A DNA stretch of 40,324 bases from Alphaproteobacteria bacterium (GTDB taxonomy: Bacteria > Pseudomonadota > Alphaproteobacteria > CADEGL01), in NCBI GenBank assembly GCA_026400755.1, contig JAPLOM010000030.1, positions 78,279 to 118,602 on the forward strand. Direction: 5' to 3'. Every line of letters begins with the position of its first letter. The stretch's first letter is position 1. Below the pieces are notes generated by a model that ran no database searches, was not told the origin of the DNA, and saw only the letters and a list, made by a program, of their open reading frames with translations. A program made the translations under genes and the position numbers. Of this stretch, positions 24,900-33,468 are shown piece after piece.

Positions 24900-25697
24900 T
24901 CAGGCGGGCGCGAAGGCCGCGATGGCGATGCCGGCCTGCTCGAGGCGCTGGCGCACGAGGCGCGCGATGCCCAGCGCATGCGGGCTATCGCCGTGGACGC
25001 AGATCGAATGAATCGGCGTCTTCAGCCGCGCGCCCGAGACGGTGATGATGGCACCTTCCTCGACCATGGAGACGACGCGGCTGGCCGCCGTTTCGGCGTC
25101 CTTGATGATCGCGCCCGGCTCCTTGCGGGAGACCAGGTGGCCGTCCTCGGTATAGCCGCGGTCGGCGAAGACCTCGGCGAAATGCTTCATGCCGTGCTTT
25201 TCGGCCGCCTTCACCTGTGCGCTGCGCGCGATCGCGAGGCACGCCAGGTTCGGATCAACGGCCTTCACGGCGCGCACCACGGCGTCGGCCACGTCTTGGT
25301 CCGTCTCGGAAATATTACCGAGGGCGCCATGGGCTTTCACATAGGTGAGCTTATGGCCGGTATAGGCGGCCATGCCCTGCGCCGCGCCAACCTGATAAGC
25401 GATCATGTGCTCGATCTCGGCCGGGGTGAACGGAATACGGCGGCGGCCGAAGCCCCACAGGTCGGGAAAGCCGGGATGCGCGCCGATGGCGACGCCGCGC
25501 TGCTTCGCGGTCTTGAAGGTCTCGGCCATGATCTCGGGATCGCCCGCATGGAAGCCGCAGGCCACGTTGGCGGAGGAGACGATCTCCAACAGCGCCGCGT
25601 CATCGCCGCAGGTATAGCGGCCATAGCCTTCGCCCATGTCCGAGTTCAAATCCACCCGGCGCTGGTTGGGCTCATGGCCCTTCGCGGTGCTTGCCAT
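24900..25697 (-). CDS. pxpA: 5-oxoprolinase subunit PxpA (LamB/YcsF family)
   Basis: This 265-residue LamB/YcsF-family protein has the signatures VDLNSDMGEGYG, SSANVACGFHAGDP, GAHPGFPDLWGFGRR and VKAHGALGN. PxpA is the catalytic subunit of ATP-dependent 5-oxoprolinase, which recycles 5-oxoproline to glutamate. ATG 25697 has a strong GGGAGG ribosome site; the frame stays open upstream but runs antisense to the LysR gene. It leads the pxpABC operon and is divergent from a LysR regulator with a T-N11-A site between them. Confidence 0.94.
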   Translation of the reverse strand: MASTAKGHEPNQRRVDLNSDMGEGYGRYTCGDDAALLEIVSSANVACGFHAGDPEIMAETFKTAKQRGVAIGAHPGFPDLWGFGRRRIPFTPAEIEHMIAYQVGAAQGMAAYTGHKLTYVKAHGALGNISETDQDVADAVVRAVKAVDPNLACLAIARSAQVKAAEKHGMKHFAEVFADRGYTEDGHLVSRKEPGAIIKDAETAASRVVSMVEEGAIITVSGARLKTPIHSICVHGDSPHALGIARLVRQRLEQAGIAIAAFAPA

Positions 25698-25774
25698 CTC
25701 GAATGCCTCCCTTTGCGTGGCCGCATCATAGCGGCATTCCGCGGTTTTCGGACCCCCGGGCCGGCCATCCCCTG

Positions 25775-25793
25775 CTATGCGGATTCGGTATAG
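25775..25793. promoter_or_regulatory. Candidate LysR-type binding site CTAT-N11-ATAG
   Basis: The sequence CTATGCGGATTCGGTATAG in the pxpA/lysR intergenic region has matching CTAT and ATAG arms and fits the T-N11-A rule for LysR-type regulators. It is 38 bases before the LysR start. A related site lies at 27996. Confidence 0.45.
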
Positions 25794-25830
25794 TCTGGGT
25801 GCCTGATTTGCAAAGCGGGAATGTCCGTCC

Positions 25831-26775
25831 ATGGAGCTTCGCCAGCTTCGCACCTTCCGGTCGGTGGCCGAACTGGGCAGCCTGAGTAAGGCCGCCGACA
25901 GCCTGCGCATCGCCCAGCCCGCGCTCAGCCGCCAGATCAAGCTTCTGGAACACGAGCTGCGCACGCCCTTGTTCGTGCGCAACGGCCGCGGCATGGCCCT
26001 GACCGACGCGGGCCGGCTGCTGCTGGCGCGCATCGGCGGGCTGGTGCGGCAGTTGGAGCAAGTGCGCGACGATGTGGCCTCGCTCTCCGGCGCGCCCTCC
26101 GGCCAAGTGGTTCTGGGCGTGGTGCCCACGGTCAGCACGGTGCTGGCCAGCCGCTTGGCCCAGGCCGTGCTGCGCGACCGGCCCGGAATCAGCTTGCGCA
26201 TTGTCGAGAGCTTTGGCGGGCATCTGTTGGATTGGCTCCATCGGGGCGAACTGGACCTGGCCGTGATCTATGGCCGCGGGCCCGACCTGCATCTGCGCAC
26301 CGAGACCTTGGCGCGGGACGAATTGATGGTCGTGGGCGCGCGCGGCTCGGGCCTGGCCAAGCGCAAGGGCGTGTCGATCGAATGGTTGGCGCGCCAGCCC
26401 CTGATCCTGCCCAGCCCGCCTCATGGCTTGCGCACGCTGATCGACACCGCGGCGGCCAAGCGAAAGCTTTCGCTCAACGTCCTTTTGGAAACCGATTCCT
26501 TTCGCGTTCAGATCGACGTGGTGGAAAGCGGGCACGGCTATACCGTGCTGCCGCCCTCGGCCATCTTCCGCGAGTTGCGCCAGGGCCGGCTGGAGGCCGC
26601 GCCGATCACGGCGCCCCGCCTGCCCTGCGAGCTGGTTCTGGCGTTTCCCACCGGCCGGGCGCCGTCCTTGGCGACCGAGTCTATCGCCGGCCTGATCCGC
26701 GCCGAGGTTGCGGCGGTGGGCAAGGACGGTCATTGGACCGCGATCGCGAAAGCGCCCTCGCGCCGGAAGGCTTGA
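25831..26775 (+). CDS. LysR family transcriptional regulator
   Basis: This 314-residue regulator has the LysR winged helix-turn-helix in residues 1-60 (MELRQLRTF, then LGSLSKAADSLRIAQPALSRQI and LEHELRTPLFVR), followed by an effector-binding domain from about residue 90 (GQVVLGVVPTV). It is similar in layout to Nac/Cbl-type regulators of nitrogen and amino acid use, but no specific effector can be read. It is divergent from pxpABC by 133 bases, so control of 5-oxoprolinase and of its own gene is the natural inference. A second matching site upstream of the TPP decarboxylase/acyl-CoA dehydrogenase pair suggests a wider local regulon. Confidence 0.93.
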   Translation: MELRQLRTFRSVAELGSLSKAADSLRIAQPALSRQIKLLEHELRTPLFVRNGRGMALTDAGRLLLARIGGLVRQLEQVRDDVASLSGAPSGQVVLGVVPTVSTVLASRLAQAVLRDRPGISLRIVESFGGHLLDWLHRGELDLAVIYGRGPDLHLRTETLARDELMVVGARGSGLAKRKGVSIEWLARQPLILPSPPHGLRTLIDTAAAKRKLSLNVLLETDSFRVQIDVVESGHGYTVLPPSAIFRELRQGRLEAAPITAPRLPCELVLAFPTGRAPSLATESIAGLIRAEVAAVGKDGHWTAIAKAPSRRKA

Positions 26776-26779
26776 CGCC

Positions 26780-27370
26780 TCACGTCACCGGCAAACCGAG
26801 ATGCCCGCGGACGCGGTTCTTCAGGAACACGCCATCGCGGTTGGGCAGGGCGCGGGCGGGATTGCCCGGTGCGATGCGGATAGTGGCATAGCGCGGCCCG
26901 CCGCTGATGGCACGGATGTCCGCCCGGTAGGTATCGATCTCATCCAGTCTGGCAATCTCGCGCACGGCGGGGAAGCCCGCGGCCTCGGCCATGCGGTGCA
27001 GATCGACGCCGAGGCCGCTGTGGCTCAACTGCATGCCCGTCTCGCCGTAATGGCCGTTGTCGAGCACGACGACGCTCAGGTTCTTGGGCTGCTTGATGGC
27101 GATGGTGGCCAGCCCGCCGAGCCCCATGAGCTGTTCGCCGTCACCTGTCAGCACCAGCACGGGCTGCTTGGGCTGCGCCAAGGCCAGGCCCAAACCCATC
27201 ATGGCCGCGCCGCCCATGGCGCCCCACAGATAGAAGCTGCCGTCATGGTCGCCCGCCGCGAAGGCGTCATAGCCGGGCGAGCCCAGGCCCGTGACGATCA
27301 GAAGCTCGCCGGGCTTATCGAGCAGGCGCTTCACGGCCTCGCGGCGTTCCAGGGTTCCGAACTTGGCCAT
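26780..27370 (-). CDS. TPP-dependent decarboxylase, beta subunit (sulfopyruvate/phosphonopyruvate decarboxylase-like)
   Basis: This 196-residue protein carries only the PP domain of a thiamine diphosphate enzyme: GDGEQLMGL...VVVLDN is the cofactor and metal motif, followed by GHYGETGMQ as in phosphonopyruvate and sulfopyruvate decarboxylases (ComE type). It must combine with the PYR-domain subunit encoded just upstream. ATG 27370 lies two bases after the alpha stop, with GGAGAAG as ribosome site; a GTG at 27388 would overlap more. The genes for phosphoenolpyruvate mutase or coenzyme M synthesis are absent here, so the 2-oxo acid substrate is open. Confidence 0.85.
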   Translation of the reverse strand: MAKFGTLERREAVKRLLDKPGELLIVTGLGSPGYDAFAAGDHDGSFYLWGAMGGAAMMGLGLALAQPKQPVLVLTGDGEQLMGLGGLATIAIKQPKNLSVVVLDNGHYGETGMQLSHSGLGVDLHRMAEAAGFPAVREIARLDEIDTYRADIRAISGGPRYATIRIAPGNPARALPNRDGVFLKNRVRGHLGLPVT

Positions 27371-27372
27371 GG

Positions 27373-27912
27373 TCACTTCTCCACCCACTTTTTACGGCCC
27401 AGCATGCGCTGGGACAGGATCACCGCGATCTGCTGGTCGGCTTCGTAGGCTAGCGCGGCGGCGGCGGACACCGTCTCCTCCACATCGGCCGGGTTCTCGA
27501 CCCGCATGCAGCGCACGCCCATCATCTCCAGCGAACGCTCGGTGGCCGCGCCCATGGGCACCTGCCACGGATTGAACTCGGCCCACTCGCCGCGCATCGT
27601 GACGATGGTCAGGAACGGGAAGCGGCAGGTCGCCATCAGCGACAGCATGTTGATCGTGTTGCCGACGCCGCTCGACTGCATCAGCAGCACTGTGCGCTGG
27701 CCGCCCAGCCACGCGCCGGCCGCGATGGGGATGCCTTCCTCCTCGGTCGTCAGCACGTTGGTCTCGACGTCCGGGTCGGCGATCAGCCGGTTGATCAGGC
27801 GGGTGTGGCCCGCGTCGGGCACATAGCAGGCCTGGCGCACATCCGCGTCCTTCAGAACGCGGTAGATGGCGTCGGGCCAGTTCTCCGTCGGGGTGTCGAC
27901 CGTTGCGTCCAT
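27373..27912 (-). CDS. TPP-dependent decarboxylase, alpha subunit (sulfopyruvate/phosphonopyruvate decarboxylase-like)
   Basis: This 179-residue protein is the PYR domain half of a split thiamine diphosphate decarboxylase (ComD type). It has the activating glutamate in TTEEEGIPIAAG (E57-E59), QSSGVGNTINML, and the RGEWAEFNPWQVPMG segment typical of the sulfopyruvate/phosphonopyruvate decarboxylase group. AGGAGG precedes ATG 27912; the frame extends upstream without support. The beta gene follows directly. It is divergent from an acyl-CoA dehydrogenase gene across an intergenic region with a T-N11-A site. Confidence 0.86.
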   Translation of the reverse strand: MDATVDTPTENWPDAIYRVLKDADVRQACYVPDAGHTRLINRLIADPDVETNVLTTEEEGIPIAAGAWLGGQRTVLLMQSSGVGNTINMLSLMATCRFPFLTIVTMRGEWAEFNPWQVPMGAATERSLEMMGVRCMRVENPADVEETVSAAAALAYEADQQIAVILSQRMLGRKKWVEK

Positions 27913-27995
27913 GGTGCCTCCTGCCAGCGTAGATCGCCGTGTGAGGTTTCTAGCGCGGCGGAGGCCATCGCAACCTTGCCGAGTTGCGCGACCAG

Positions 27996-28014
27996 CCATA
28001 GCGATTTGCTATAG
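27996..28014. promoter_or_regulatory. Candidate LysR-type binding site CCAT-N11-ATAG
   Basis: This site in the divergent gap between the TPP decarboxylase and acyl-CoA dehydrogenase genes fits T-N11-A and contains the inner inverted repeat ATAGC-N5-GCTAT (27998-28012). Its ATAG half is the same as in the site upstream of pxpA and lysR. Confidence 0.45.
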
Positions 28015-28074
28015 GCAGCGCCGGGCCCGCCGGGGTATCGAAGGCGCAATCGTCCCCGTGCCGGGAGTCCGCCC

Positions 28075-29238
28075 GTGTCCGCCACCGCCTCGTCCGACCA
28101 TCAGGAAATCCGCGAATCGGTTCGCCGCCTGTGCGAGCAGTTTCCGGGCGAGTATTGGCGCAAGCTGGACCGCGAGAGCGCCTATCCGGCCGAGTTCGTC
28201 GCGGCTTTGACCGAGGCCGGTTTCCTCTCGGCCCTGATCCCCGAAGAATATGGCGGCTCGGGCCTATCGCTCTCGGCCGCGGCGGCCATACTGGAAGAGG
28301 TCCAGCACGCGGGCTGCAACGGCGGCGCCTGCCACGCGCAGATGTACATCATGGGCGCCTTGCTGCGGCACGGCAGCGAGGAGCAGAAGCGGCGCTATCT
28401 GCCCGAGATCGCCTCGGGCAAGCTGCGGCTTCAGGCCTTCGGCGTCACCGAACCCGGCAGCGGCACGGACACCACCTCGCTCAAGACCTTCGCGCGGCGC
28501 GAGGGTGACCGCTATATCGTGCGCGGGCAGAAGATCTGGACTTCGCGCGCGGAATATTCGGACTTGATGCTGCTGCTCGCGCGCACCACGCCCAAGGAAC
28601 AGGTCGCTAAGCGCACCGACGGGCTGTCGATCTTCCTCATCGACATGCGTTTGGCGCTCAAGGCGGGCCTGACCATCCGTCCGATTCGCACCATGATGAA
28701 CCACTCCACGACCGAGGTGTTCTTCGACGACGTGCCGATCCCCGCCGACAGCTTGGTGGGCGAGGAGGGCAAGGGCTTCCGCTACATCCTTTCGGGCATG
28801 AACGCCGAGCGCATCCTGATCGCGGCGGAATGCGTGGGCGACGCGAAATGGTTCATCGACAAGGCCACGGCTTACGCCAAGGAGCGCGTCGTCTTCGGTC
28901 GCCCGATCGGGCAGAACCAGGGCGTGCAGTTCCCGATCGCCCGCGCCTATGCCCAGACGCGTGCGGCGGAGCTGATGGTGCGCGAGGCCGCGCGCCTGTT
29001 CGAAGCCGGCGGGAACTGCGGCGCCGAGGCCAACATGGCCAAGATGCTGGCGGCCGAGGCCAGCTGGGCCGCGGCGGAAGCCTGCGTACAGACCCATGGC
29101 GGCTTCGGCTTTGCCGAGGAATACGACGTGGAGCGCAAGTTCCGCGAGACGCGGCTCTATCAGGTGGCGCCCATCTCGACCAACCTGATCCTCTCGTTCC
29201 TGGCCGAGCACGTGCTCGGCATGCCGCGCTCCTACTGA
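28075..29238 (+). CDS. Acyl-CoA dehydrogenase
   Basis: This 387-residue FAD enzyme has the family signatures AFGVTEPGSGTD near 121-132 (flavin and substrate loop), WTSRAEYSDL, and QTHGGFGFAEEYDVER with RETRLYQ near the end. It oxidises an acyl-CoA to the enoyl-CoA. The place where short- and medium-chain enzymes have the catalytic Glu (YEGT) reads VAPISTN, so that base is missing. A glutamate is present at E245 in GMNAER, which is where isovaleryl-CoA dehydrogenase keeps its catalytic Glu. Start GTG 28075 follows GGGAG. It is divergent from the TPP decarboxylase. Confidence 0.9.
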   Translation: MSATASSDHQEIRESVRRLCEQFPGEYWRKLDRESAYPAEFVAALTEAGFLSALIPEEYGGSGLSLSAAAAILEEVQHAGCNGGACHAQMYIMGALLRHGSEEQKRRYLPEIASGKLRLQAFGVTEPGSGTDTTSLKTFARREGDRYIVRGQKIWTSRAEYSDLMLLLARTTPKEQVAKRTDGLSIFLIDMRLALKAGLTIRPIRTMMNHSTTEVFFDDVPIPADSLVGEEGKGFRYILSGMNAERILIAAECVGDAKWFIDKATAYAKERVVFGRPIGQNQGVQFPIARAYAQTRAAELMVREAARLFEAGGNCGAEANMAKMLAAEASWAAAEACVQTHGGFGFAEEYDVERKFRETRLYQVAPISTNLILSFLAEHVLGMPRSY

Positions 29239-29274
29239 GGGGCGGTCAGCGCGGCTCTTTTTGATTTCTGCGCG

Positions 29275-31056
29275 TCAACGCGCAACGGCGTAGGCGTGGC
29301 CGGTGCGCGGGTTGGCGGCGGCGCGGATGAGACCGCCCTCCTGCGAACAAGCCTGCAGCCTTCCGATGGCCCAGCCATCCTGCACCTCCACCTTGTGGCC
29401 GCGCTTGCGCAGCTCCGCGATGGTGGCCTCGCCGAAGCGGTCCTCCACGGCCAGGTGGCCGGGCTTGGCTTCGCGCGGGTGGAACGAGCTCGGCGGATGG
29501 TCGGTCACGAAGGCCGGGGCCTCGATGGCCTGCTGCAAATTCATGCCGTGATGGACATGGTGCAGGAAGAACTGCAGCGCCCACTGGTCCTGTCCGTCGC
29601 CGCCGGGCGAGCCGAAGGCTAGGAACGGCTTATCGTCGCGAAAGGCCAAGCCGGGGGTCAGGGTCGTGCGCGGCCGTTTTCCCGGCGCCAGGCTCGAGGG
29701 CAGGCCTTCCTCCAGCCAGAACATCTGGGCGCGGGTGCCGAGGCAAAGGCCCAGCTCCGGGATGACTGGCGAGCTTTGCAGCCAGCCGCCGCTCGGCATG
29801 GCGGACACGAAGTTCCCGAATCGGTCGATGACGTTGACATTGACCGTGTCGCCGCTCTCCGCACCCATGTGGACACGATTAGGCTCGCCCTCGGCTGCCG
29901 CTCGAATCCGCGTTGGATCCGGCGTTCGAAACAGCGCCTCGGGCAAGCGCCCCGGCTTGCCGCCGACGGCGCCCGGCCGCAGCTCCAAGGACGCCGTCTT
30001 GCCGATGAGCTTCCGGCGGGCGTCGTTGTAGTCGTTGCTCAACAAAGCCGCGAGCGGCACGTCCGTGAAATTCGGATCGCCGTAATAGGCGTCGCGGTCC
30101 ACCATCGTCAGCTTCAGGCATTCGGCCAGGAGATGGACGAACTCGGCGCCATTGGGCTCGAGCGAGCCGATGTCGAACCCTTTCAGCAGCGCGAGCGTCT
30201 GAAGGAACGCCAGACCCTGACCCCACGGGCCGGTTTTGGCCACAGTGATGCCGTGATACTCGTACTCAACGGCGGCTTCATAGTTGGCTTCGTATGTGGC
30301 GAGATCGCTTGCGGCGAGAAGGCCGCGCTGCCGTCCGCCCGTGCCGTCCGGCCGCTCGCTCTCGCAGAATTTCCCGATCGCCTCGGCGACGAAGCCGCGA
30401 TAGTAGGCGTCGCGCGCGGCCTCGATCTCCGCCTCGCGCCCGCCCTTGGCGGACTCAGCCTCTTTTAAAATTCGCTCGTAGGTATCGGCCAGCTTGACGT
30501 TGCGCTGGATCGAGCCCGCCGTGGGCGCCGCGCGGCCGACCAGATAGACGGCCGCCGAATCGGGCCAGTACGTGGCCAGCGTCTCGGCTACGCCACCGAT
30601 GTATTTCGAAAGCTGCTTGGTGACCGGATAGCCGTTGCGCGCGTAACCGATGGCCGGCTCCAGCACATCGCGCACGCGCATCGTGCCGTGGTCGCGCAGA
30701 AGCTGCATCCACGCATCGAACGCGCCCGGCACGACCGCGGCCATGAGGCCCGTGCCGGGTACCGCGTCGAGCCCGGCGGCATGATAGGTCGCGATGGTTG
30801 CGCGTGTGGGTGAGGGGCCTTGCCCGCATAAAACGAAGCGGCGTTTCTGGCGCGCGTCGTAGCCCACCAAGGGCACATCGCCGCCTAAGCCGTTCTGATG
30901 GGGTTCCACCACCTGCAGGGTGAAACCGGCCGCGATCACGGCGTCGAAGGCGTTGCCTCCGCGCTCCAACATTCCCATGCCGACGGTGGAAGGCAGCCAA
31001 TGGCTCGATGAGACCGCGCCGAAGCTGCCTTGAAGTTCCGGACGCGTGGTCTGCAT
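29275..31056 (-). CDS. Gamma-glutamyltransferase family protein, second copy
   Basis: This 593-residue Ntn-hydrolase of the gamma-glutamyltransferase family has the expected nucleophile T404 in ESGDTVNVNVID and the N-terminal GGNAFDAV and EPHQNGLGGD motifs. It is distantly related to the enzyme at 1620-3218 and about 60 residues longer. No signal peptide is present, so it is probably cytoplasmic and may be an acylase or a hydrolase of gamma-glutamyl compounds. Hydrolysis could feed glutamate metabolism together with the nearby pxpABC genes. It is convergent with the acyl-CoA dehydrogenase. The ribosome site before ATG 31056 is weak. Confidence 0.9.
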   Translation of the reverse strand: MQTTRPELQGSFGAVSSSHWLPSTVGMGMLERGGNAFDAVIAAGFTLQVVEPHQNGLGGDVPLVGYDARQKRRFVLCGQGPSPTRATIATYHAAGLDAVPGTGLMAAVVPGAFDAWMQLLRDHGTMRVRDVLEPAIGYARNGYPVTKQLSKYIGGVAETLATYWPDSAAVYLVGRAAPTAGSIQRNVKLADTYERILKEAESAKGGREAEIEAARDAYYRGFVAEAIGKFCESERPDGTGGRQRGLLAASDLATYEANYEAAVEYEYHGITVAKTGPWGQGLAFLQTLALLKGFDIGSLEPNGAEFVHLLAECLKLTMVDRDAYYGDPNFTDVPLAALLSNDYNDARRKLIGKTASLELRPGAVGGKPGRLPEALFRTPDPTRIRAAAEGEPNRVHMGAESGDTVNVNVIDRFGNFVSAMPSGGWLQSSPVIPELGLCLGTRAQMFWLEEGLPSSLAPGKRPRTTLTPGLAFRDDKPFLAFGSPGGDGQDQWALQFFLHHVHHGMNLQQAIEAPAFVTDHPPSSFHPREAKPGHLAVEDRFGEATIAELRKRGHKVEVQDGWAIGRLQACSQEGGLIRAAANPRTGHAYAVAR

Positions 31057-31075
31057 AGAGCCCGCCAGGACTAGG

Positions 31076-31711
31076 TTAAGAGGTTTTGGCCTTGCCTTCG
31101 CGTAGCGTCCACTCGACCAGGCGCTTCAACACCTTGCCCATGGCTTCGTTGTAAGCCGCCACGACCGCATCGATATCGGTTCCCGATGCGGTCTCGCGAT
31201 ACTCGAAGGTGTCGTCCGCGACGATCATGCGCTCCGGCATCTTCACCAGCTTGGCGTTCATGCGGATGAGGATTTGCGGCGTTGGCCCTTCGCCGTAAAT
31301 GGCGATGAACTCACGCAACTCCGTCTTAAGCGCATAGTCGGCACGCAGGCCCTCGCCATCGCGTCCGACCGCCTGGATTTTGTTGGTCCGCTCGAAGGAC
31401 TCGATGATGCGGGTTTGGATCATGCGGGGCGCTCGATCCGCCCACGCCACGCCCTTGTAGTATTCCACGGCCAGCGGCGCGGGCCGCAGTGCGATGCGGT
31501 TGGTGTTAACGTGGCTGGCCGAGACGGGCTCGGACACCACGAGTTGCCACTTCACATTGGGCAGGTTCTGATCGTAGGTGCTTTTGGCAGACAGCTCGTA
31601 AAGCTTCGGGCCTGGTCCGCTACCGGGCAGTTCTGCATTGATGCATCCCGCGAGGCTCAGGGACGCAAGCAGGGTTAACAGCGCGAACGGTCGGTTCAGG
31701 TGCCGGATCAT
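31076..31711 (-). CDS. ABC-type transport auxiliary lipoprotein (PqiC-like)
   Basis: This 211-residue protein has a signal sequence with the lipobox LAGC (lipidated C23), so it is an outer-membrane or periplasmic lipoprotein. The mature part has the ABC-transport-auxiliary (DUF330/PqiC-like) character: KLYELSA, then WQLVVSEPVSA and NTNRIALRP. Such lipoproteins accompany MCE-type lipid transport systems and dock at the outer membrane. Its start overlaps the MlaD-like stop by four bases. It is the last gene of the mla-like operon, where MlaC would be expected in E. coli. Confidence 0.85.
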   Translation of the reverse strand: MIRHLNRPFALLTLLASLSLAGCINAELPGSGPGPKLYELSAKSTYDQNLPNVKWQLVVSEPVSASHVNTNRIALRPAPLAVEYYKGVAWADRAPRMIQTRIIESFERTNKIQAVGRDGEGLRADYALKTELREFIAIYGEGPTPQILIRMNAKLVKMPERMIVADDTFEYRETASGTDIDAVVAAYNEAMGKVLKRLVEWTLREGKAKTS

Positions 31712-32664
31712 TTCGCTTGATACCCCGATTCGTTGGGATCGCCGAACAGGAAACGCGAGGGATTGGCTTCCATCCGCTCGGATACGCGGTTCAGGGTCGA
31801 TACCAGCGTGCGCATGTCCTGCGCTAACTGGGTCAGGTCGTAGAGGCCCACCGCGGCGAAGTCGCGGAGGGGAGCGCGATTTTCTGCAATCATGTCGTTG
31901 AACTGGGTGGCCATGGCCTTGCCGGCGGCGGCGGCGGCGCGCACTTCCTCGATCGTGGGCGGGATCTCTTTCGCGGTCTTGCGGATATCCGGGCTGATCT
32001 CGGCCAGCTCCTTACGAAGGTCTTCCGTCAGGCCCTTGGCCGAGCGGGCCGCATCGCTGAGCTCCTTCATGGTCTTCGAGCCGTCGGTGGCTAGCCGCGT
32101 GAAATCGTCCGTGTGGTCGGCCAGGGCGCCCGTCAGCTTGGACACGTTCTGCAGCGTCTCGGTCACGGCCTTCTGGTTGTCGTCGCTCAGAAACTTTTCG
32201 ATGCGCGCCATCACAGCGGGAATGCTGTCCAAGATCTGTTCGATCCTGGAGGCCCGCGCGGGAATTTCCGCCATGTCCTGGCCAGCCTGCGCGACCAAAA
32301 GCGGCGATTCCTGCTTACCCGGATGGATCTGGATGTAAGCGATGCCCGTGATGCCCTGCATGCCGAGCGATGCCTCGGCGTCCTGCCTGATCGGCGTGTC
32401 CTTGGCCACCTGGACGACGACCTCGATACGCTGGACGTTCTGCGGATCGATCCGGATGGTCTTGACGGTGCCTACGGGCACGCCCTGCAGGCGGACGTTG
32501 CTGCCTTCATTCAAGCCGGTCACGGAGCCGGTAAAATAAAGCCGGTAGAAGGTGTACTGCTGTTCGAGCTGGAACTTGCCTAGCCAGATGACAAAGCCAA
32601 TCAGCCCAGCCACCAGGACCAGGACAAAACCGCCGACTAACATGTTCCGGGCATGGGGTTCCAT
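31708..32664 (-). CDS. mlaD: MCE-family lipid transport protein (MlaD-like)
   Basis: This 318-residue protein has one N-terminal membrane helix (residues 8-28), an MCE domain (about 38-116, with GLNEGSNVRLQGVPVGTV), and a long helical tail of about 200 residues. E. coli MlaD is 183 residues, so the tail is much longer and may form a coiled-coil channel reaching into the periplasm. Substrates of such systems are phospholipids moved between inner and outer membrane. It lies nine bases after the mlaF stop and overlaps the lipoprotein gene. Confidence 0.9.
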   Translation of the reverse strand: MEPHARNMLVGGFVLVLVAGLIGFVIWLGKFQLEQQYTFYRLYFTGSVTGLNEGSNVRLQGVPVGTVKTIRIDPQNVQRIEVVVQVAKDTPIRQDAEASLGMQGITGIAYIQIHPGKQESPLLVAQAGQDMAEIPARASRIEQILDSIPAVMARIEKFLSDDNQKAVTETLQNVSKLTGALADHTDDFTRLATDGSKTMKELSDAARSAKGLTEDLRKELAEISPDIRKTAKEIPPTIEEVRAAAAAGKAMATQFNDMIAENRAPLRDFAAVGLYDLTQLAQDMRTLVSTLNRVSERMEANPSRFLFGDPNESGYQAK

Positions 32665-32673
32665 GGAGCGCGT

Positions 32674-33468
32674 TCAGGCCTTCTTCTTTTCTTTCTTTTC
32701 CGCCGACTGTTGCGCCGCCCGGCCGCGCGGCCCGTGGAAATAGGCTTTGATCCACGGGTGTTCGTTGGCCATGTGTTCCTCGAGCGTGCCGACGACGACC
32801 TTTTTATCCACCAGAACCGCGATACGGTCGCAGACGGACACAAGGCTGTCCAGATCGTGCGTGACCAGAAACACGGAAAGTCCCAATGCCTGCTGAAGGT
32901 TCCGCATCAAGGAGTCGAATTCGGCGGCGCTGATCGGGTCCAACCCGGCGGTCGGCTCGTCCAGGAACAAAAGCTCAGGCTCCAGCGCCAACGCGCGGGC
33001 CAGGGCCGCGCGCTTGCGCATGCCGCCAGACAGTTCCGAGGGGAATTTGTCGATCGTGTCCGGCGACAGGCCGACCAGACCGTTCTTCACCACGGTGATC
33101 TCGTCCCGAAGCTTGGGGTCGAGGGTCATGAACTCGTTCATCGCGACCTGGATGTTCTGGCCGACCGTAAGGGAGCTGAACAAAGCGCCGTCCTGGAACA
33201 GGACGCCGAAATGCATCCGCAGATCGCGCCAGCCGTCCTCGTCCAGCTTGTCGACATCGCGGCCCAAAATCTCGATGGTGCCGGCGGCATGCGAATTCAG
33301 GCCGATGATCGTGCGCAGCAGAACCGATTTGCCCGCACCGGACGCGCCAACGACGCCCAGAACCTCGCCCCGCTTCATTTCCAGGTCCAACCCCTCGTGG
33401 AGGACCTTGCCGCCGATCTCGGTCTTCAGGCCCGATACGCGGATCGCGGGTTCGGATTCGTCGGCCAT
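32674..33468 (-). CDS. mlaF: Lipid ABC transporter ATP-binding protein (MlaF-like)
   Basis: This 264-residue ATPase has Walker A GASGAGKS (41-48), the signature LSGGMRKR typical of MCE-linked ATPases, Walker B LLFLDEPTAGLDP and the H-loop LVTHDL. The C-terminal tail is rich in lysine and glutamate (KKEKKKA). ATG 33468 shares one base with the mlaE stop (TGATG), which indicates translational coupling; the frame extends upstream but overlaps mlaE. With MlaE and MlaD it forms the inner-membrane lipid transport complex. Confidence 0.93.
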   Translation of the reverse strand: MADESEPAIRVSGLKTEIGGKVLHEGLDLEMKRGEVLGVVGASGAGKSVLLRTIIGLNSHAAGTIEILGRDVDKLDEDGWRDLRMHFGVLFQDGALFSSLTVGQNIQVAMNEFMTLDPKLRDEITVVKNGLVGLSPDTIDKFPSELSGGMRKRAALARALALEPELLFLDEPTAGLDPISAAEFDSLMRNLQQALGLSVFLVTHDLDSLVSVCDRIAVLVDKKVVVGTLEEHMANEHPWIKAYFHGPRGRAAQQSAEKKEKKKA

